Numbered from the stretch's first letter, positions 45,219 to 53,761 are shown. The stretch is 64,000 nt of DNA from Collinsella aerofaciens (GCF_020181355.1 NZ_CP084004.1:1426001-1490000); one strand, 5' to 3'. Notes: generated from the sequence alone by a model not told the origin. Made by a program: numbers and translations.

Positions 45219-47441
45219 ATGAAGATCATCAAGCGCAGCGGCACCGAGGTTACCTTTGACATCGATAAGATCGTCAATGCGATCCGCGCCGCAAACTTGG
45301 AGGTCGAGGAAGGCTCTCGCCTTACCGACCGCCAGGTGATCTATGCGGCACAAAACGTCGCCGAGGCATGTGAGAAGGCCGGCCACGCCGTATCGGTCGA
45401 GGAGATCCAGGATCTGGTCGAGGACGAGATTATGCGTCTCGACTGCTACGAGGTCGCTCGCCACTACATCATCTACCGCTATGTTCAGAGCCTGAAGCGC
45501 CAAAAGAACACGACCGATGACAAGATTCTGTCGCTGATTGAGTGCAATAACGAAGAGGTCAAGCAGGAGAACTCCAACAAGAACCCGACTGTCAACTCCG
45601 TTCAGCGCGACTACATGGCCGGCGAGATTTCCAAGGACCTGACGCAGCGCGTGCTGCTGCCCCAGGAGATCGTGGATGCCCACAACGAGGGCCTGATTCA
45701 CTTCCACGATTCGGACTACTTCGCCCAGCACATGCATAACTGTGACCTGGTGAACCTGGAGGATATGCTCCAGAATGGCACCGTTATCTCGGGCACGCTG
45801 ATCGAGAAGCCGCACAGCTTTTCGACTGCTTGCAATATCGCGACGCAGATCATCGCGCAGGTCGCCTCTTCCCAGTATGGCGGTCAGTCGATTTCGCTGA
45901 CCCACCTGGCTCCGTTTGTCGAGGTGAGCCGTCAGAAGATTCGCGGCGAGGTTGCCCGCGAGCTCGAGGAGCTTGGCGTCTCTGCGTCTGCCGAGAAGGT
46001 CCGTGAGGTCGTTGAGGATCGCCTGCGCGATGAGATTCGTCGCGGCGTCCAGACGATTCAGTATCAGGTCGTGACCCTTATGACCACGAATGGCCAGGCG
46101 CCGTTCGTGACGGTCTTTATGTATCTTAACGAGGCTCGTACGCCTCAGGAGAAGCACGACCTTGCCATGATCGTGGAGGAGACGCTTCGCCAGCGCTACG
46201 AGGGCGTTAAGAACGAGGCTGGCGTGTGGATTACCCCGGCATTCCCCAAGCTTATCTACGTGCTCGAGGACGATAACGTTCACGAGAATTCCCCGTACTT
46301 CTACCTGACCCAGCTGGCTGCCAAGTGCACCGCCAAGCGCATGGTGCCCGACTACATCTCTGAGAAGAAGATGCGTGAGCTCAAGCTGTCTAAGGGTGAG
46401 ACCGCCGGCAATGGCGATTGCTACACCTGCATGGGTTGCCGCAGCTTCCTGACGCCCGACCGTTCGGGCAACGGCTTTAACAATGTTGCCAACGCGCTGA
46501 ACTATGACCCGACCAAACCTAAGTACTATGGCCGCTTTAACCAGGGTGTTGTGACCATCAACCTGCCCGATGTCGCACTGAGCTCGCATCAGGACATGGA
46601 CAAGTTCTGGAAGATCTTCGACGAGCGCCTTGAGCTGTGCCATCGTGCCCTGCTGTGCCGTCATGAGCGCCTGATGGGCACGCTTTCGGATGCCGCACCG
46701 ATTCTGTGGCAGTACGGCGCCCTGGCGCGCCTTAAGAAGGGCGAGACGATCGACAAACTGCTCGTGGGCGGCTATTCCACCATCAGCTTGGGGTATGCCG
46801 GTCTGTATGAGTGCGTCAAGTACATGACGGGCCACAGTCACACCGAGAAGGAAGGCACGCCCTTTGCCATGGCCGTCATGCAGCACATGAACGACAAATG
46901 CGCCGAGTGGAAGGCCGAAAGCGATATCGACTTCTCGCTGTACGGCACCCCGCTTGAGTCGACGACCTACAAGTTCGCCAAGTGCCTGCAGCGTCGTTTT
47001 GGCATTATTCCGGGTGTGACGGACAAGGGCTACATTACCAACAGCTACCACGTCCATGTGTCCGAGGAGATTGATGCTTTCGATAAGCTCAAGTTCGAGG
47101 GCATGTTCCAGCAGCTTTCGCCGGGCGGTGCTATCTCCTACGTTGAGGTTCCCAACATGCAGGACAACCTCAAGGCTGTCATTCGCGTGATGCAGTACAT
47201 CTACGACAACATCATGTACGCCGAGCTCAACACCAAGAGCGACTACTGCCAGGTGTGCGGCTACGACGGCGAGATCAAGATTGTCGAGGATGACGGCAAG
47301 CTGGTGTGGGAGTGCCCCAATTGCGGCAATCGTGACCAGGAGAAGATGAACGTCGCTCGTCGTACGTGCGGCTACATCGGTACCCAGTTCTGGAACCAGG
47401 GCCGAACCGAGGAGATCCGCGACCGCGTGCTGCATCTCTAA
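45219..47441 (+). CDS. nrdD: Anaerobic (class III) ribonucleoside-triphosphate reductase
   Basis: NrdD makes deoxyribonucleotides without oxygen. The 740 residues have an N-terminal ATP-cone (about 1-92: IKRSGTEVTFDIDKIVNAI), the catalytic barrel with the CYTCMGCRSFL cysteines, a zinc site CQVCGYDG...CPNCGN and the C-terminal glycyl-radical motif RRTCGYIG with Gly718. ATG 45219 is preceded by AAGAGG. The activase NrdG is encoded 425 bases downstream. An NrdR box upstream indicates control by dATP/ATP through NrdR. Confidence 0.97.
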   Translation: MKIIKRSGTEVTFDIDKIVNAIRAANLEVEEGSRLTDRQVIYAAQNVAEACEKAGHAVSVEEIQDLVEDEIMRLDCYEVARHYIIYRYVQSLKRQKNTTDDKILSLIECNNEEVKQENSNKNPTVNSVQRDYMAGEISKDLTQRVLLPQEIVDAHNEGLIHFHDSDYFAQHMHNCDLVNLEDMLQNGTVISGTLIEKPHSFSTACNIATQIIAQVASSQYGGQSISLTHLAPFVEVSRQKIRGEVARELEELGVSASAEKVREVVEDRLRDEIRRGVQTIQYQVVTLMTTNGQAPFVTVFMYLNEARTPQEKHDLAMIVEETLRQRYEGVKNEAGVWITPAFPKLIYVLEDDNVHENSPYFYLTQLAAKCTAKRMVPDYISEKKMRELKLSKGETAGNGDCYTCMGCRSFLTPDRSGNGFNNVANALNYDPTKPKYYGRFNQGVVTINLPDVALSSHQDMDKFWKIFDERLELCHRALLCRHERLMGTLSDAAPILWQYGALARLKKGETIDKLLVGGYSTISLGYAGLYECVKYMTGHSHTEKEGTPFAMAVMQHMNDKCAEWKAESDIDFSLYGTPLESTTYKFAKCLQRRFGIIPGVTDKGYITNSYHVHVSEEIDAFDKLKFEGMFQQLSPGGAISYVEVPNMQDNLKAVIRVMQYIYDNIMYAELNTKSDYCQVCGYDGEIKIVEDDGKLVWECPNCGNRDQEKMNVARRTCGYIGTQFWNQGRTEEIRDRVLHL

Positions 47442-47458
47442 TAACCATCCCAGGCCGC

Positions 47459-47584
47459 CCCGTAGCGAGGCCCCGGACCTTTACTCGCTATTTCGGACAG
47501 TCCTGGCTCACGACGGAGGCGCCACTGGCGCCTCCTGTTCGTGCGGAACTCATATCGAGCAAAGGTCCGGGGCCTCGCTACGGG
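47459..47584. repeat. 126-bp near-perfect palindrome after nrdD
   Basis: Arms 47459-47482 and 47561-47584 are perfectly complementary over 24 bp (CCCGTAGCGAGGCCCCGGAC at the outer end). The centre holds GGAGGCGCC-ACT-GGCGCCTCC (47515-47535). It begins 17 bases after the nrdD stop. Confidence 0.88.
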
Positions 47585-47654
47585 CAGCCAAGTTGATGTA
47601 GCTGAGATGCGGCATGCGGTCTGCTCACTCCTCGAAGTTCTTAGCGGAAATAAT

Positions 47655-47702
47655 TTGAGCTGCAGCTGCGATTTACTTGCGATGGCGGTTGAGCTGCAGC
47701 TG
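47655..47702. repeat. Direct repeat of a 14-bp motif between nrdD and nrdG
   Basis: TTGAGCTGCAGCTG occurs at 47655-47668 and 47689-47702, 34 bases apart; each contains the palindrome AGCTGCAGCT. Possibly a binding site pair. Nothing else is seen in this part of the gap. Confidence 0.5.
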
Positions 47703-47767
47703 AGTATTTATTGGACCTCGAACCCTATACTCGATGTTCGCTTCGTTCATTGAGTTACCCTTTGCAT

Positions 47768-47851
47768 GAGGCCGGGACATATCGTCCCGCCCGCAGTTTC
47801 GCAGGCCGAAGGCCGAGAATGTTTGAGGACGGGATGATATGTCCCGGCCTC
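47768..47851. repeat. 84-bp hairpin directly upstream of nrdG
   Basis: Arms 47768-47789 and 47830-47851 (GAGGCCGGGACATATCGTCC at the outer end) pair over 22 bp with one mismatch. The structure ends 15 bases before the nrdG start and so crowds its ribosome site. Confidence 0.85.
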
Positions 47852-47866
47852 CCGGGAGAGTTACCT

Positions 47867-48436
47867 ATGAACTACGCGAACATTAAGTATTTCGACATTG
47901 CTGATGGGGAAGGTGTTCGTACTTCTCTGTTTGTGAGTGGGTGCCGTCGTGGGTGCAAGAATTGCTTTAACTCCGTCGCGTGGGACTTTGCTGCGGGTGA
48001 ACCGTTCGACCGTGCCGTCGAGGACAAGATTATCGACAGTCTTGACCATCCCTTTATTGATGGCCTGACGATTCTGGGTGGCGAGCCCATGGAACCCGAG
48101 AATCAGGCGGGTCTCGTTGACTTTATCGAACGCGTGCGTGCGGCCTATCCCGTGGAGTCGGGGAAGACTATTTGGTGCTTTACCGGCGACGTGCTCGAGG
48201 AGCTTATGCCGGGCGGTCGTCACCATACCGAGGTGACGGACCGCATCCTTGCCTGCCTCGATATGCTGGTGGATGGTCCGTTCGTTCAGGATCTGTACGA
48301 TATCTCATTGCGCTTTAGGGGCTCGAGCAATCAGCGCGTGATTGATATGAACGCCACGCGCGCTCGTGCTGAGCGTGAGGACGTTGCGCTTTGCGATGCT
48401 GTGGAGCTTTGGCGAGACGATCCGGTCTATGGTTGA
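47867..48436 (+). CDS. nrdG: Anaerobic ribonucleotide reductase activating protein, 3' end altered by an IS element
   Basis: NrdG is the radical-SAM enzyme that puts the glycyl radical on NrdD. The 189 residues include the cluster motif CRRGCKNC (C-x3-C-x2-C), and GGEPMEPEN and ...DGPFVQDL typical of the family. ATG 47867 follows GGGAGAG. The IS30-like element at 48431 has replaced the last codons: the protein now ends ...DDPVYG, whereas the joined flanks would give ...DDPVY plus STHTM (stop at 50099). Loss of five terminal residues and gain of one glycine is unlikely to destroy activity. Confidence 0.93.
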   Translation: MNYANIKYFDIADGEGVRTSLFVSGCRRGCKNCFNSVAWDFAAGEPFDRAVEDKIIDSLDHPFIDGLTILGGEPMEPENQAGLVDFIERVRAAYPVESGKTIWCFTGDVLEELMPGGRHHTEVTDRILACLDMLVDGPFVQDLYDISLRFRGSSNQRVIDMNATRARAEREDVALCDAVELWRDDPVYG

Positions 48437-50068
48437 TTTCCGATCTCAGCCGAACACATTGAGCAAATAGGCCATTCCCGCAGTTAGCTGAACGCCCCCG
48501 CGGCCCCTCCTGGGGTCCGGGGGCGCCGTTTTCCCAGTTGAAGGAACGGTGGAGATGTGTTTCGATGGGTCCGGTGGCCATGCTCCGCCCTCCGCCCGGC
48601 ACCTCTTCCCAGACTCAGCCGGACGGCCGGTCCGTCTATTCCGTTTTTTCCTTCAGGCTAGGACAGCGGGGCATCGCCCCTCTCTGCGCGCGCCCGCCCT
48701 ATCAGTCCCGGCGTCAGGTCGAGCTCGCCGAGCGGCACGTCCTCCACGCCGTAGGCGTCCAGCAGCGCCGCCGCGTCGTCCCCGAGCATCGCCCTGAAGG
48801 CGCGGGCGGGCGTCGTGAAGCCGAGCGCGCCGCGGGGCTCGGAGTTCACGTGCGACATGGCCAGCGCCAGGTCGGCCGGGGAGAGCCGGTCGAACCTGAT
48901 TCCGGCGCCCTTGGGCAGCAGCTTCCTTATCTCGACGTGGTTGCGCTCGCAGGCGCCCTTCTGGTCGCTTCGCCCGGGGTCGCAGTAGAACAGCCTCGTC
49001 TCGCCCGGCCCCTCGCCGAGCAGCGCCGCGATCGCCGCCTCGTCGGAGAACTCGGCGCCGTTGTCGGTGAGCACGGCGCGGAAGACCCTGCCCATGCCGT
49101 CGGCGCCGAGGACCTCCCTGATATCGCCCAGGGCGTCCGCGACGCACCCGGCGGTCTTCTCCTCCAGCGGCAGCGCGAGCTGGAGCCTGCTGGGGCGGTG
49201 CAGCAGCGTGAGCAGGCAGGCGGAGTCCTCCCGCGCGCCCTCGACCGTGTCCATCTCCCAGGCCGCGGCGCACGCGTCCTCCCCGAGGGCGAGGAACGCG
49301 GCATGCGACCTGCGGGCGGAGTGGCGCGTGGCCGCCCGGCCGGCGGCGCTCTTCCTCGGCCTGTAGCCGACCTTGCGCCTGAGCTCCATGTTGGTCATGC
49401 CGTCGTAGCCCGCCGAGACCCAGCGGTAGATGGTCGACGGCGACAGGTCCACCGGGCCGCCGTTGCGCGCCGCCATCTGCTCGGGCGAGAGCCCCCGGCG
49501 CAGGCAGTCCCTTATCGCCTCCAGCCTGGCCGCCGCGGCGGGCTCGTCGGCGTCTATCCCGCGCCTGGACGAGACGAGGACCGAGTCGGCGCACAGCTGC
49601 GCGGCCCGGGCCTCGTAGAAGACGTGGGGGCGGCGCTTGCAGCCGATCGCGCGGTACCGGCCGCAGCCGTTGCAGCATCGCGGCCACGCGGCCAGGCGCG
49701 GGCAGGCCGCCGACAGGTCGGCGGAGGCGTCCACGCGCTCGCCGCGCCTGGACTTCGGCGCCGTCACGAACCTGTGCGACGCCACCTCGGCGCTCACCGT
49801 CGAGGGCGACCTGCCCAGCTCCCTCGCGATCTCCCTGCACGAGGCCCCGCGCTCCAGCATCCTCTGGACCGTGTCCCGCTCGTGCCTCGTGAGCCTTCCG
49901 TAGGCCCTCGGGACCGCCCTCGCGGAGCCCCTATTCTTCTTTCCGGACATGCCGTCCTCCGATCTCCCGGGGCCGGCCGGTCCGGCCCTCAGGGTATCGG
50001 GTTCCCACATTCATCCGCACATGTGCGGATGAATGTGGGAAGTGTTCGGATGAAGTTGATAATCAAGG
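48431..50068 (-). mobile_element. IS30-like insertion sequence, copy 2 (1,638 bp)
   Basis: Same length, orientation and sequence as the element at 36892, as far as I can compare by eye. It is flanked by a different 13-bp direct repeat, CGATCCGGTCTAT (48418-48430 and 50069-50081), which shows an independent insertion. It lies in the last codons of nrdG. Confidence 0.95.
48658..49950 (-). CDS. IS30-family transposase, copy 2
   Basis: The 430-residue product is identical to that of copy 1, including the DDE residues (WEMDT, LTDNG, KGACERN). The ATG at 49950 follows GGAGG. Intact, so probably active or very recently active. Confidence 0.93.
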   Translation of the reverse strand: MSGKKNRGSARAVPRAYGRLTRHERDTVQRMLERGASCREIARELGRSPSTVSAEVASHRFVTAPKSRRGERVDASADLSAACPRLAAWPRCCNGCGRYRAIGCKRRPHVFYEARAAQLCADSVLVSSRRGIDADEPAAAARLEAIRDCLRRGLSPEQMAARNGGPVDLSPSTIYRWVSAGYDGMTNMELRRKVGYRPRKSAAGRAATRHSARRSHAAFLALGEDACAAAWEMDTVEGAREDSACLLTLLHRPSRLQLALPLEEKTAGCVADALGDIREVLGADGMGRVFRAVLTDNGAEFSDEAAIAALLGEGPGETRLFYCDPGRSDQKGACERNHVEIRKLLPKGAGIRFDRLSPADLALAMSHVNSEPRGALGFTTPARAFRAMLGDDAAALLDAYGVEDVPLGELDLTPGLIGRARAERGDAPLS

Positions 50069-50099
50069 CGATCCGGTCTATTCGACCCATACTATGTAG
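50069..50099 (+). pseudogene. Detached 3' end of nrdG
   Basis: After the target duplication, the bases 50082-50099 read TCG ACC CAT ACT ATG TAG in the nrdG frame, the original C-terminus cut off by the IS element. Confidence 0.85.
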
Positions 50100-50123
50100 C
50101 TTGTGGCCGATGCCGGAGGGCGT

Positions 50124-50131
50124 GGTACCAT
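50124..50131 (+). promoter_or_regulatory. Candidate extended -10 box for folE
   Basis: TGGTACCAT lies 35 bases before the folE start; TTGTGG (50101-50106) is a poor -35 at a 19-base spacer. Confidence 0.35.
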
Positions 50132-50165
50132 AGCGCGAACGCAAAATCGGAAGAGTGAGGCCTAG

Positions 50166-50723
50166 ATGGTCGATCAGGAAAAAGTTGAGACCGCCATAAA
50201 GCTGTTGCTTGAGGGCATAGGCGAGGACCCAACTCGTGAGGGCCTGCTGGAGACGCCGGCACGCGTCGCCCGTATGTATGGCGAGATTGCCGGCGGCATG
50301 GACCAGAGCGCTGAGGAGCACCTGTCCAAAACTTTTGCCGTCGCTTCGAACGATTTAGTTATCGAGCGCGACATCACGTTTTACTCGCTGTGCGAGCACC
50401 ATCTGCTGCCGTTTTATGGCAAGGCTGCGATCGGCTATATCCCTAACGGCCGCGTGGCGGGTCTGTCTAAGCTTGCTCGCACGGTTGAGGTCTATGCCCG
50501 TCGTCTGCAGCTGCAGGAGCAGCTGTGTACACAGGTTGCCGATGCCCTCATGGATTATCTTGCTCCCCAAGGAGCGATCGTACTGATGGAAGCCGAGCAT
50601 ATGTGCATGACCATGCGCGGCGTGCAAAAGCCCGGTACCAAGACCGTAACGCTTGCTCGTCGCGGTGTCTTTGAGACCGATCCATCGCTCGAGGAGCGAT
50701 TCTTTAGGATGCTGGGCCGCTAA
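50166..50723 (+). CDS. folE: GTP cyclohydrolase I
   Basis: FolE turns GTP into 7,8-dihydroneopterin triphosphate, the first step of folate synthesis. The 185-residue enzyme has [18 protein letters not shown], the zinc-binding [18 protein letters not shown] and the later [12 protein letters not shown] loop with the third zinc ligand. The ATG at 50166 follows GTGAGG. It ends 2 bases before the HD-domain gene; folB follows, so the three likely form one folate operon. Confidence 0.97.
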   Translation: MVDQEKVETAIKLLLEGIGEDPTREGLLETPARVARMYGEIAGGMDQSAEEHLSKTFAVASNDLVIERDITFYSLCEHHLLPFYGKAAIGYIPNGRVAGLSKLARTVEVYARRLQLQEQLCTQVADALMDYLAPQGAIVLMEAEHMCMTMRGVQKPGTKTVTLARRGVFETDPSLEERFFRMLGR

Positions 50724-50725
50724 CC

Positions 50726-51307
50726 ATGAGAGTCGTCAACGACTTTGCATCGAAGACCGATGAGGGGACGCCGCGTCGCGGCTTTATGGCTTCGGGCCTA
50801 ACTCCCTTTGGTGCCATGCCTCGCATTGATTACATCTGTGCCAACGGGTTGTTCCGGCGGCACCTGGGCAACATTGCACAGCTGGAATCGGGGCGCATCT
50901 TTTGCCGCCACGGTATCGACCATCTGCTGGATGTCGCCCGTATTATGTGGATCAAGAATCTCGAGGAAGAGCTCGGATTTGACCGCGAGGTCATCTACGC
51001 CACGGCACTTCTTCACGATATCGGCAGAGATGAACAGTATGAATCGGGTATATCCCATGATGTTGCAAGCGAACGCGTCGCTGATGCGATTCTTGGCGGC
51101 ATGCCCGAAGACGTGGCGTTTGAGCCGGCAGATGCCGCAGCCATTAAGACAGCCATTCTGGGCCATCGAAAGCTGCGCGTGAACAGCCAGCCGCTCGAGC
51201 GTCTGCTTTATGCAGCCGACAAAGCGTCGCGCGCCTGTTTTGCATGCCCTGCGCGCAATGCTTGCAACTGGAGCGATGATAAAAAGAACCTGTCGATTCG
51301 CGTGTAG
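50726..51307 (+). CDS. HD-domain phosphohydrolase between folE and folB
   Basis: The 193-residue protein has HD-superfamily residues: RHGIDHLLDVARI, LLHDIGRDEQ and a later conserved Asp in YAADKASR. A C-terminal cysteine cluster CFACPARNAC follows the HD fold and could bind metal. HD enzymes hydrolyse phosphoester or pyrophosphate bonds of nucleotides and related compounds. Its tight place between folE (2 bases) and folB (43 bases) suggests a role in pterin metabolism, for example removing phosphates from dihydroneopterin triphosphate, a step with no standard enzyme in this operon; this is inference. Confidence 0.8.
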   Translation: MRVVNDFASKTDEGTPRRGFMASGLTPFGAMPRIDYICANGLFRRHLGNIAQLESGRIFCRHGIDHLLDVARIMWIKNLEEELGFDREVIYATALLHDIGRDEQYESGISHDVASERVADAILGGMPEDVAFEPADAAAIKTAILGHRKLRVNSQPLERLLYAADKASRACFACPARNACNWSDDKKNLSIRV

Positions 51308-51350
51308 TCGGTATGCGCGGTCGGGGTTCTGAACGAAGGAGACGATCGCG

Positions 51351-51836
51351 ATGACTAACAAAAAGCTGCCCGAGAATGCAACCAAGACCGAGGGTGCCGA
51401 GCTTGCCCGTCGTGGCAGGGGCGAGATTTCCGCCGCAACGGCGGTGCCCCATGTGAGCTATGACGACCTGCGCCATGCCGACCGCATTACTATCGATGGT
51501 CTCGAGGTCTTTGCCAACCACGGCGTGTATCCCGAGGAGAACGCCCTGGGGCAGAAGTTTGTCGTGTCCTTGGTGCTCTATGCCGACCTGCGCGCGGCAG
51601 GGGAGCACGACAATCTGGATGCCTCGATTGATTACGGCTCGGTGTGCCACGATGTCGACGGCTATCTGCGCGAGCATACGTTTAAGCTCATCGAGGCTGC
51701 AGCCGAGGGTGTGGCCTCGATGCTGCTGCGTCGTTACCCCTTGCTGCTTGGCGTACGTGTTAAGCTCGATAAGCCTTGGGCGCCCGTCGGTCTTCCCCTG
51801 GCAAGCTGCGGTGTCGAGATCGAGCGCGTGCGCTAG
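51351..51836 (+). CDS. folB: Dihydroneopterin aldolase
   Basis: FolB cleaves dihydroneopterin to 6-hydroxymethyl-dihydropterin. The 161-residue protein has the family core ITIDGLEVFANHGVYPEEN with the catalytic-site Glu, DLRAAGEHDNLDASIDYG, the catalytic-type FKLIEAAAEGVA and VKLDKPWAPVG. It carries an N-terminal extension of about 40 polar residues compared with the usual 120-residue enzyme. GAAGGAGA precedes ATG 51351. No folK or folP follows in the window. Confidence 0.93.
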   Translation: MTNKKLPENATKTEGAELARRGRGEISAATAVPHVSYDDLRHADRITIDGLEVFANHGVYPEENALGQKFVVSLVLYADLRAAGEHDNLDASIDYGSVCHDVDGYLREHTFKLIEAAAEGVASMLLRRYPLLLGVRVKLDKPWAPVGLPLASCGVEIERVR

Positions 51837-51842
51837 CCGACG

Positions 51843-52619
51843 CTAGAGCTCGTTGGCGGGCGGTTTTTTGAGCCGCTGCGATAGGGCTCTATTGTTGGGG
51901 CAGTACGTGTCGAGCAGGGCGTGGAACCGTCGATTGTGGCTTGGCTCGAGCAAGTGGACGAGCTCGTGGGCGACAACCATGTCGAGGCATTCGACGGGGT
52001 AGGCGGCAAGTTCTCGTGCGATGCGAATGGCGCCGGTTTTGGGCGTGCATGAGCCCCAGCGCGTTTTCATGCTGCGTACGGAAACGCGGGAAACGGCGAC
52101 ACCCATTGCGATTTCGTATGCGTGCACAATATCGCGTAGCGCCGATGTGACCTCGGACGTATAGAGCTGGTCGATATGGACTTGGAGCTCGTCGGACGTT
52201 AGGCCGTCGAGGATTGCGCGCCGCTTGGCCTGTGGGCCTTCGTTCGATTCGTCGGTACCCATAAAACTTGCGAAGGTGGCCTGTTTGGGTCGCGGTGCGG
52301 GTGATACAAAGTTGTGATCGAGTGCGTCCTGTACCGTGATGGGCTTGCCCCAAAGCGCAATGATGGACGAGGGGCTGAGCGGCTCCTGCGCCGTCGTCTG
52401 ACGTTGCTCGCGCTGGGCAAGTCGGCTGATAATCCAGGCGCTGTTGCGCTTCACAAACGCTTCGATACGCTCGCGGCTGGCGCCGAGCGGTGCGCTGGCG
52501 TGGACCTCACCGCTCGATGTGACGCGTAGGTTGAAGTTCTTGACGCGCTTTTTGGTAACGACGACGGGGATGGGCATCCCATCCGGTCGGGGTAGGAAAA
52601 TCGTAAACTGCTGCGTCAA
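51843..52619 (-). CDS. YgjP/SprT-like zinc metallopeptidase (DUF45 family)
   Basis: The roughly 258-residue protein has the family's N-terminal half (VKNFNLRVTSSGEVHASAPLGASRERIEAFV in parts), the SMKTRWGSCTPKTGAIRI segment and the zinc site VAHELVHLLEPSHNRRF (HExxH plus a downstream His). Its substrate is unknown. I chose TTG at 52619 because GAAGGA lies six bases upstream; an open frame extends to a TTG at 52682, but that would cross a hairpin and has no ribosome site. It converges with folB, leaving six bases between the genes. Confidence 0.8.
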   Translation of the reverse strand: MTQQFTIFLPRPDGMPIPVVVTKKRVKNFNLRVTSSGEVHASAPLGASRERIEAFVKRNSAWIISRLAQREQRQTTAQEPLSPSSIIALWGKPITVQDALDHNFVSPAPRPKQATFASFMGTDESNEGPQAKRRAILDGLTSDELQVHIDQLYTSEVTSALRDIVHAYEIAMGVAVSRVSVRSMKTRWGSCTPKTGAIRIARELAAYPVECLDMVVAHELVHLLEPSHNRRFHALLDTYCPNNRALSQRLKKPPANEL

Positions 52620-52642
52620 AAGCGGTCCTTCAGATTGGGGAC

Positions 52643-52676
52643 GGGCCGGCATTTCGACCGTTCGGTATGCCGGCCC
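52643..52676. repeat. Perfect inverted repeat between two minus-strand genes
   Basis: GGGCCGGCAT (52643-52652) and ATGCCGGCCC (52667-52676) pair over 10 bp. It lies downstream of the dipeptidase stop and may help end its transcript, though no T-run follows. Confidence 0.6.
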
Positions 52677-52693
52677 GCTCAAGGGATGTGAAA

Positions 52694-53707
52694 TTAATAA
52701 CGCTCGAAGAAGGCAAGGGCGTTATCGCTGCAGAGCTTCTGCATCACGGTCTTGCCAAAGTGCTTGGAGAGCATGTTCTGGAATTCGGGCATCTTGCTGG
52801 CATCGGAGAGGAAAGCGGGCACCTTGGCGCCGTCCCAGTCGCCGCCGAGTGCGATGACATCTTCGCCGCCCAGGTCGAGCCAGTGCTCGATATGTGCCGC
52901 TAGCTGGTCGAAGGTGACGTCTGCGGTGGTCTTGTCGGTCGCATCGTTGGATAGGAACTCGCTGCAGTGGTTGAGGCCGACGATGCCGCCCATGTCGCGA
53001 ATGGTGCGGAACTGGTCGTCGGTGAGGTTGCGCTTGACGCCGCAAACCGCACGGGAGTTGGAGTGGCTGGCGACGAAGGGGCGCGTGGCGTGGGCGACAA
53101 CCTCGTCAAAGCACTCATCGTTGAGGTGGGAGACGTCGAGTATCATGCCGGCGTGCTCCATCTGCGTAAGTGCCTCGATGCCGGCGGCGGTGAGGCCGGC
53201 GTGGGTGTCGTGGCCGCTCGCGAGCGGTCCCTGCGCGTTCCAGCTGAGTGACGACATAAGCACGCCCAAGCTCTTGAGCACCTCGATCAGCGCGGGGTCC
53301 TCGGCAAAGAACGTGGCGTTTTCGATGGTGTGGATGCAGGCGACCTTGCCGTCTTTGAGCGCAGGGCGAATATCAGCGGCGCTGCGCACGTTGACCATGC
53401 GGTCGTGGTTGAGCATTGCCTGGCCGCTCATATGCGCCATGATCTGCGCCTGGAAGCGCGCGGCGTGGGCGGTGGGAATCTCGTCGGGGACAAACGTAGC
53501 GAAGCACTGCGCCCACGGCGTGTTGCCGATCTTTGCGAGCGAGATGGCGCAGGCGTTGCCCTCGATAAGGTCGAAATCCTGCGGATGCGTTTCGTCGCCG
53601 GGGAAATAACCGTCGGTGCCGGCGGTAAAGCGCAGGTCAAGATCGAGTGTGGCCCAGCCGATACGGTCGGCGGTGTCGCAGTGTAGGTCAAATACGGGAT
53701 ATGCCAT
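52694..53707 (-). CDS. Membrane dipeptidase family (peptidase M19)
   Basis: This 337-residue zinc dipeptidase has the N-terminal metal motif FDLHCDTADRI, ... VSHLNDECF, FVASHSNSRAVCGVKRNLTD and ALGGDWDGAK typical of M19 (renal dipeptidase-like) enzymes. Bacterial members cleave dipeptides, including some with D-residues at the C-terminus. No signal peptide is seen, so it likely works on imported peptides, which fits the peptide transporter in this region. ATG 53707 follows GGAGGA; the open frame upstream has no such site. Confidence 0.92.
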   Translation of the reverse strand: MAYPVFDLHCDTADRIGWATLDLDLRFTAGTDGYFPGDETHPQDFDLIEGNACAISLAKIGNTPWAQCFATFVPDEIPTAHAARFQAQIMAHMSGQAMLNHDRMVNVRSAADIRPALKDGKVACIHTIENATFFAEDPALIEVLKSLGVLMSSLSWNAQGPLASGHDTHAGLTAAGIEALTQMEHAGMILDVSHLNDECFDEVVAHATRPFVASHSNSRAVCGVKRNLTDDQFRTIRDMGGIVGLNHCSEFLSNDATDKTTADVTFDQLAAHIEHWLDLGGEDVIALGGDWDGAKVPAFLSDASKMPEFQNMLSKHFGKTVMQKLCSDNALAFFERY

Positions 53708-53761
53708 GGTTCCTCCGGTTGCAGCGTTTCTTTGCAAACTGTCTTTGAATTGTATGACTAG

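Noticed and set aside
36892-50068. Composite transposon made of the two IS copies and the DNA between
   Set aside because: Each copy has its own 13-bp duplication on both sides, so they inserted independently. The segment between holds core genes.
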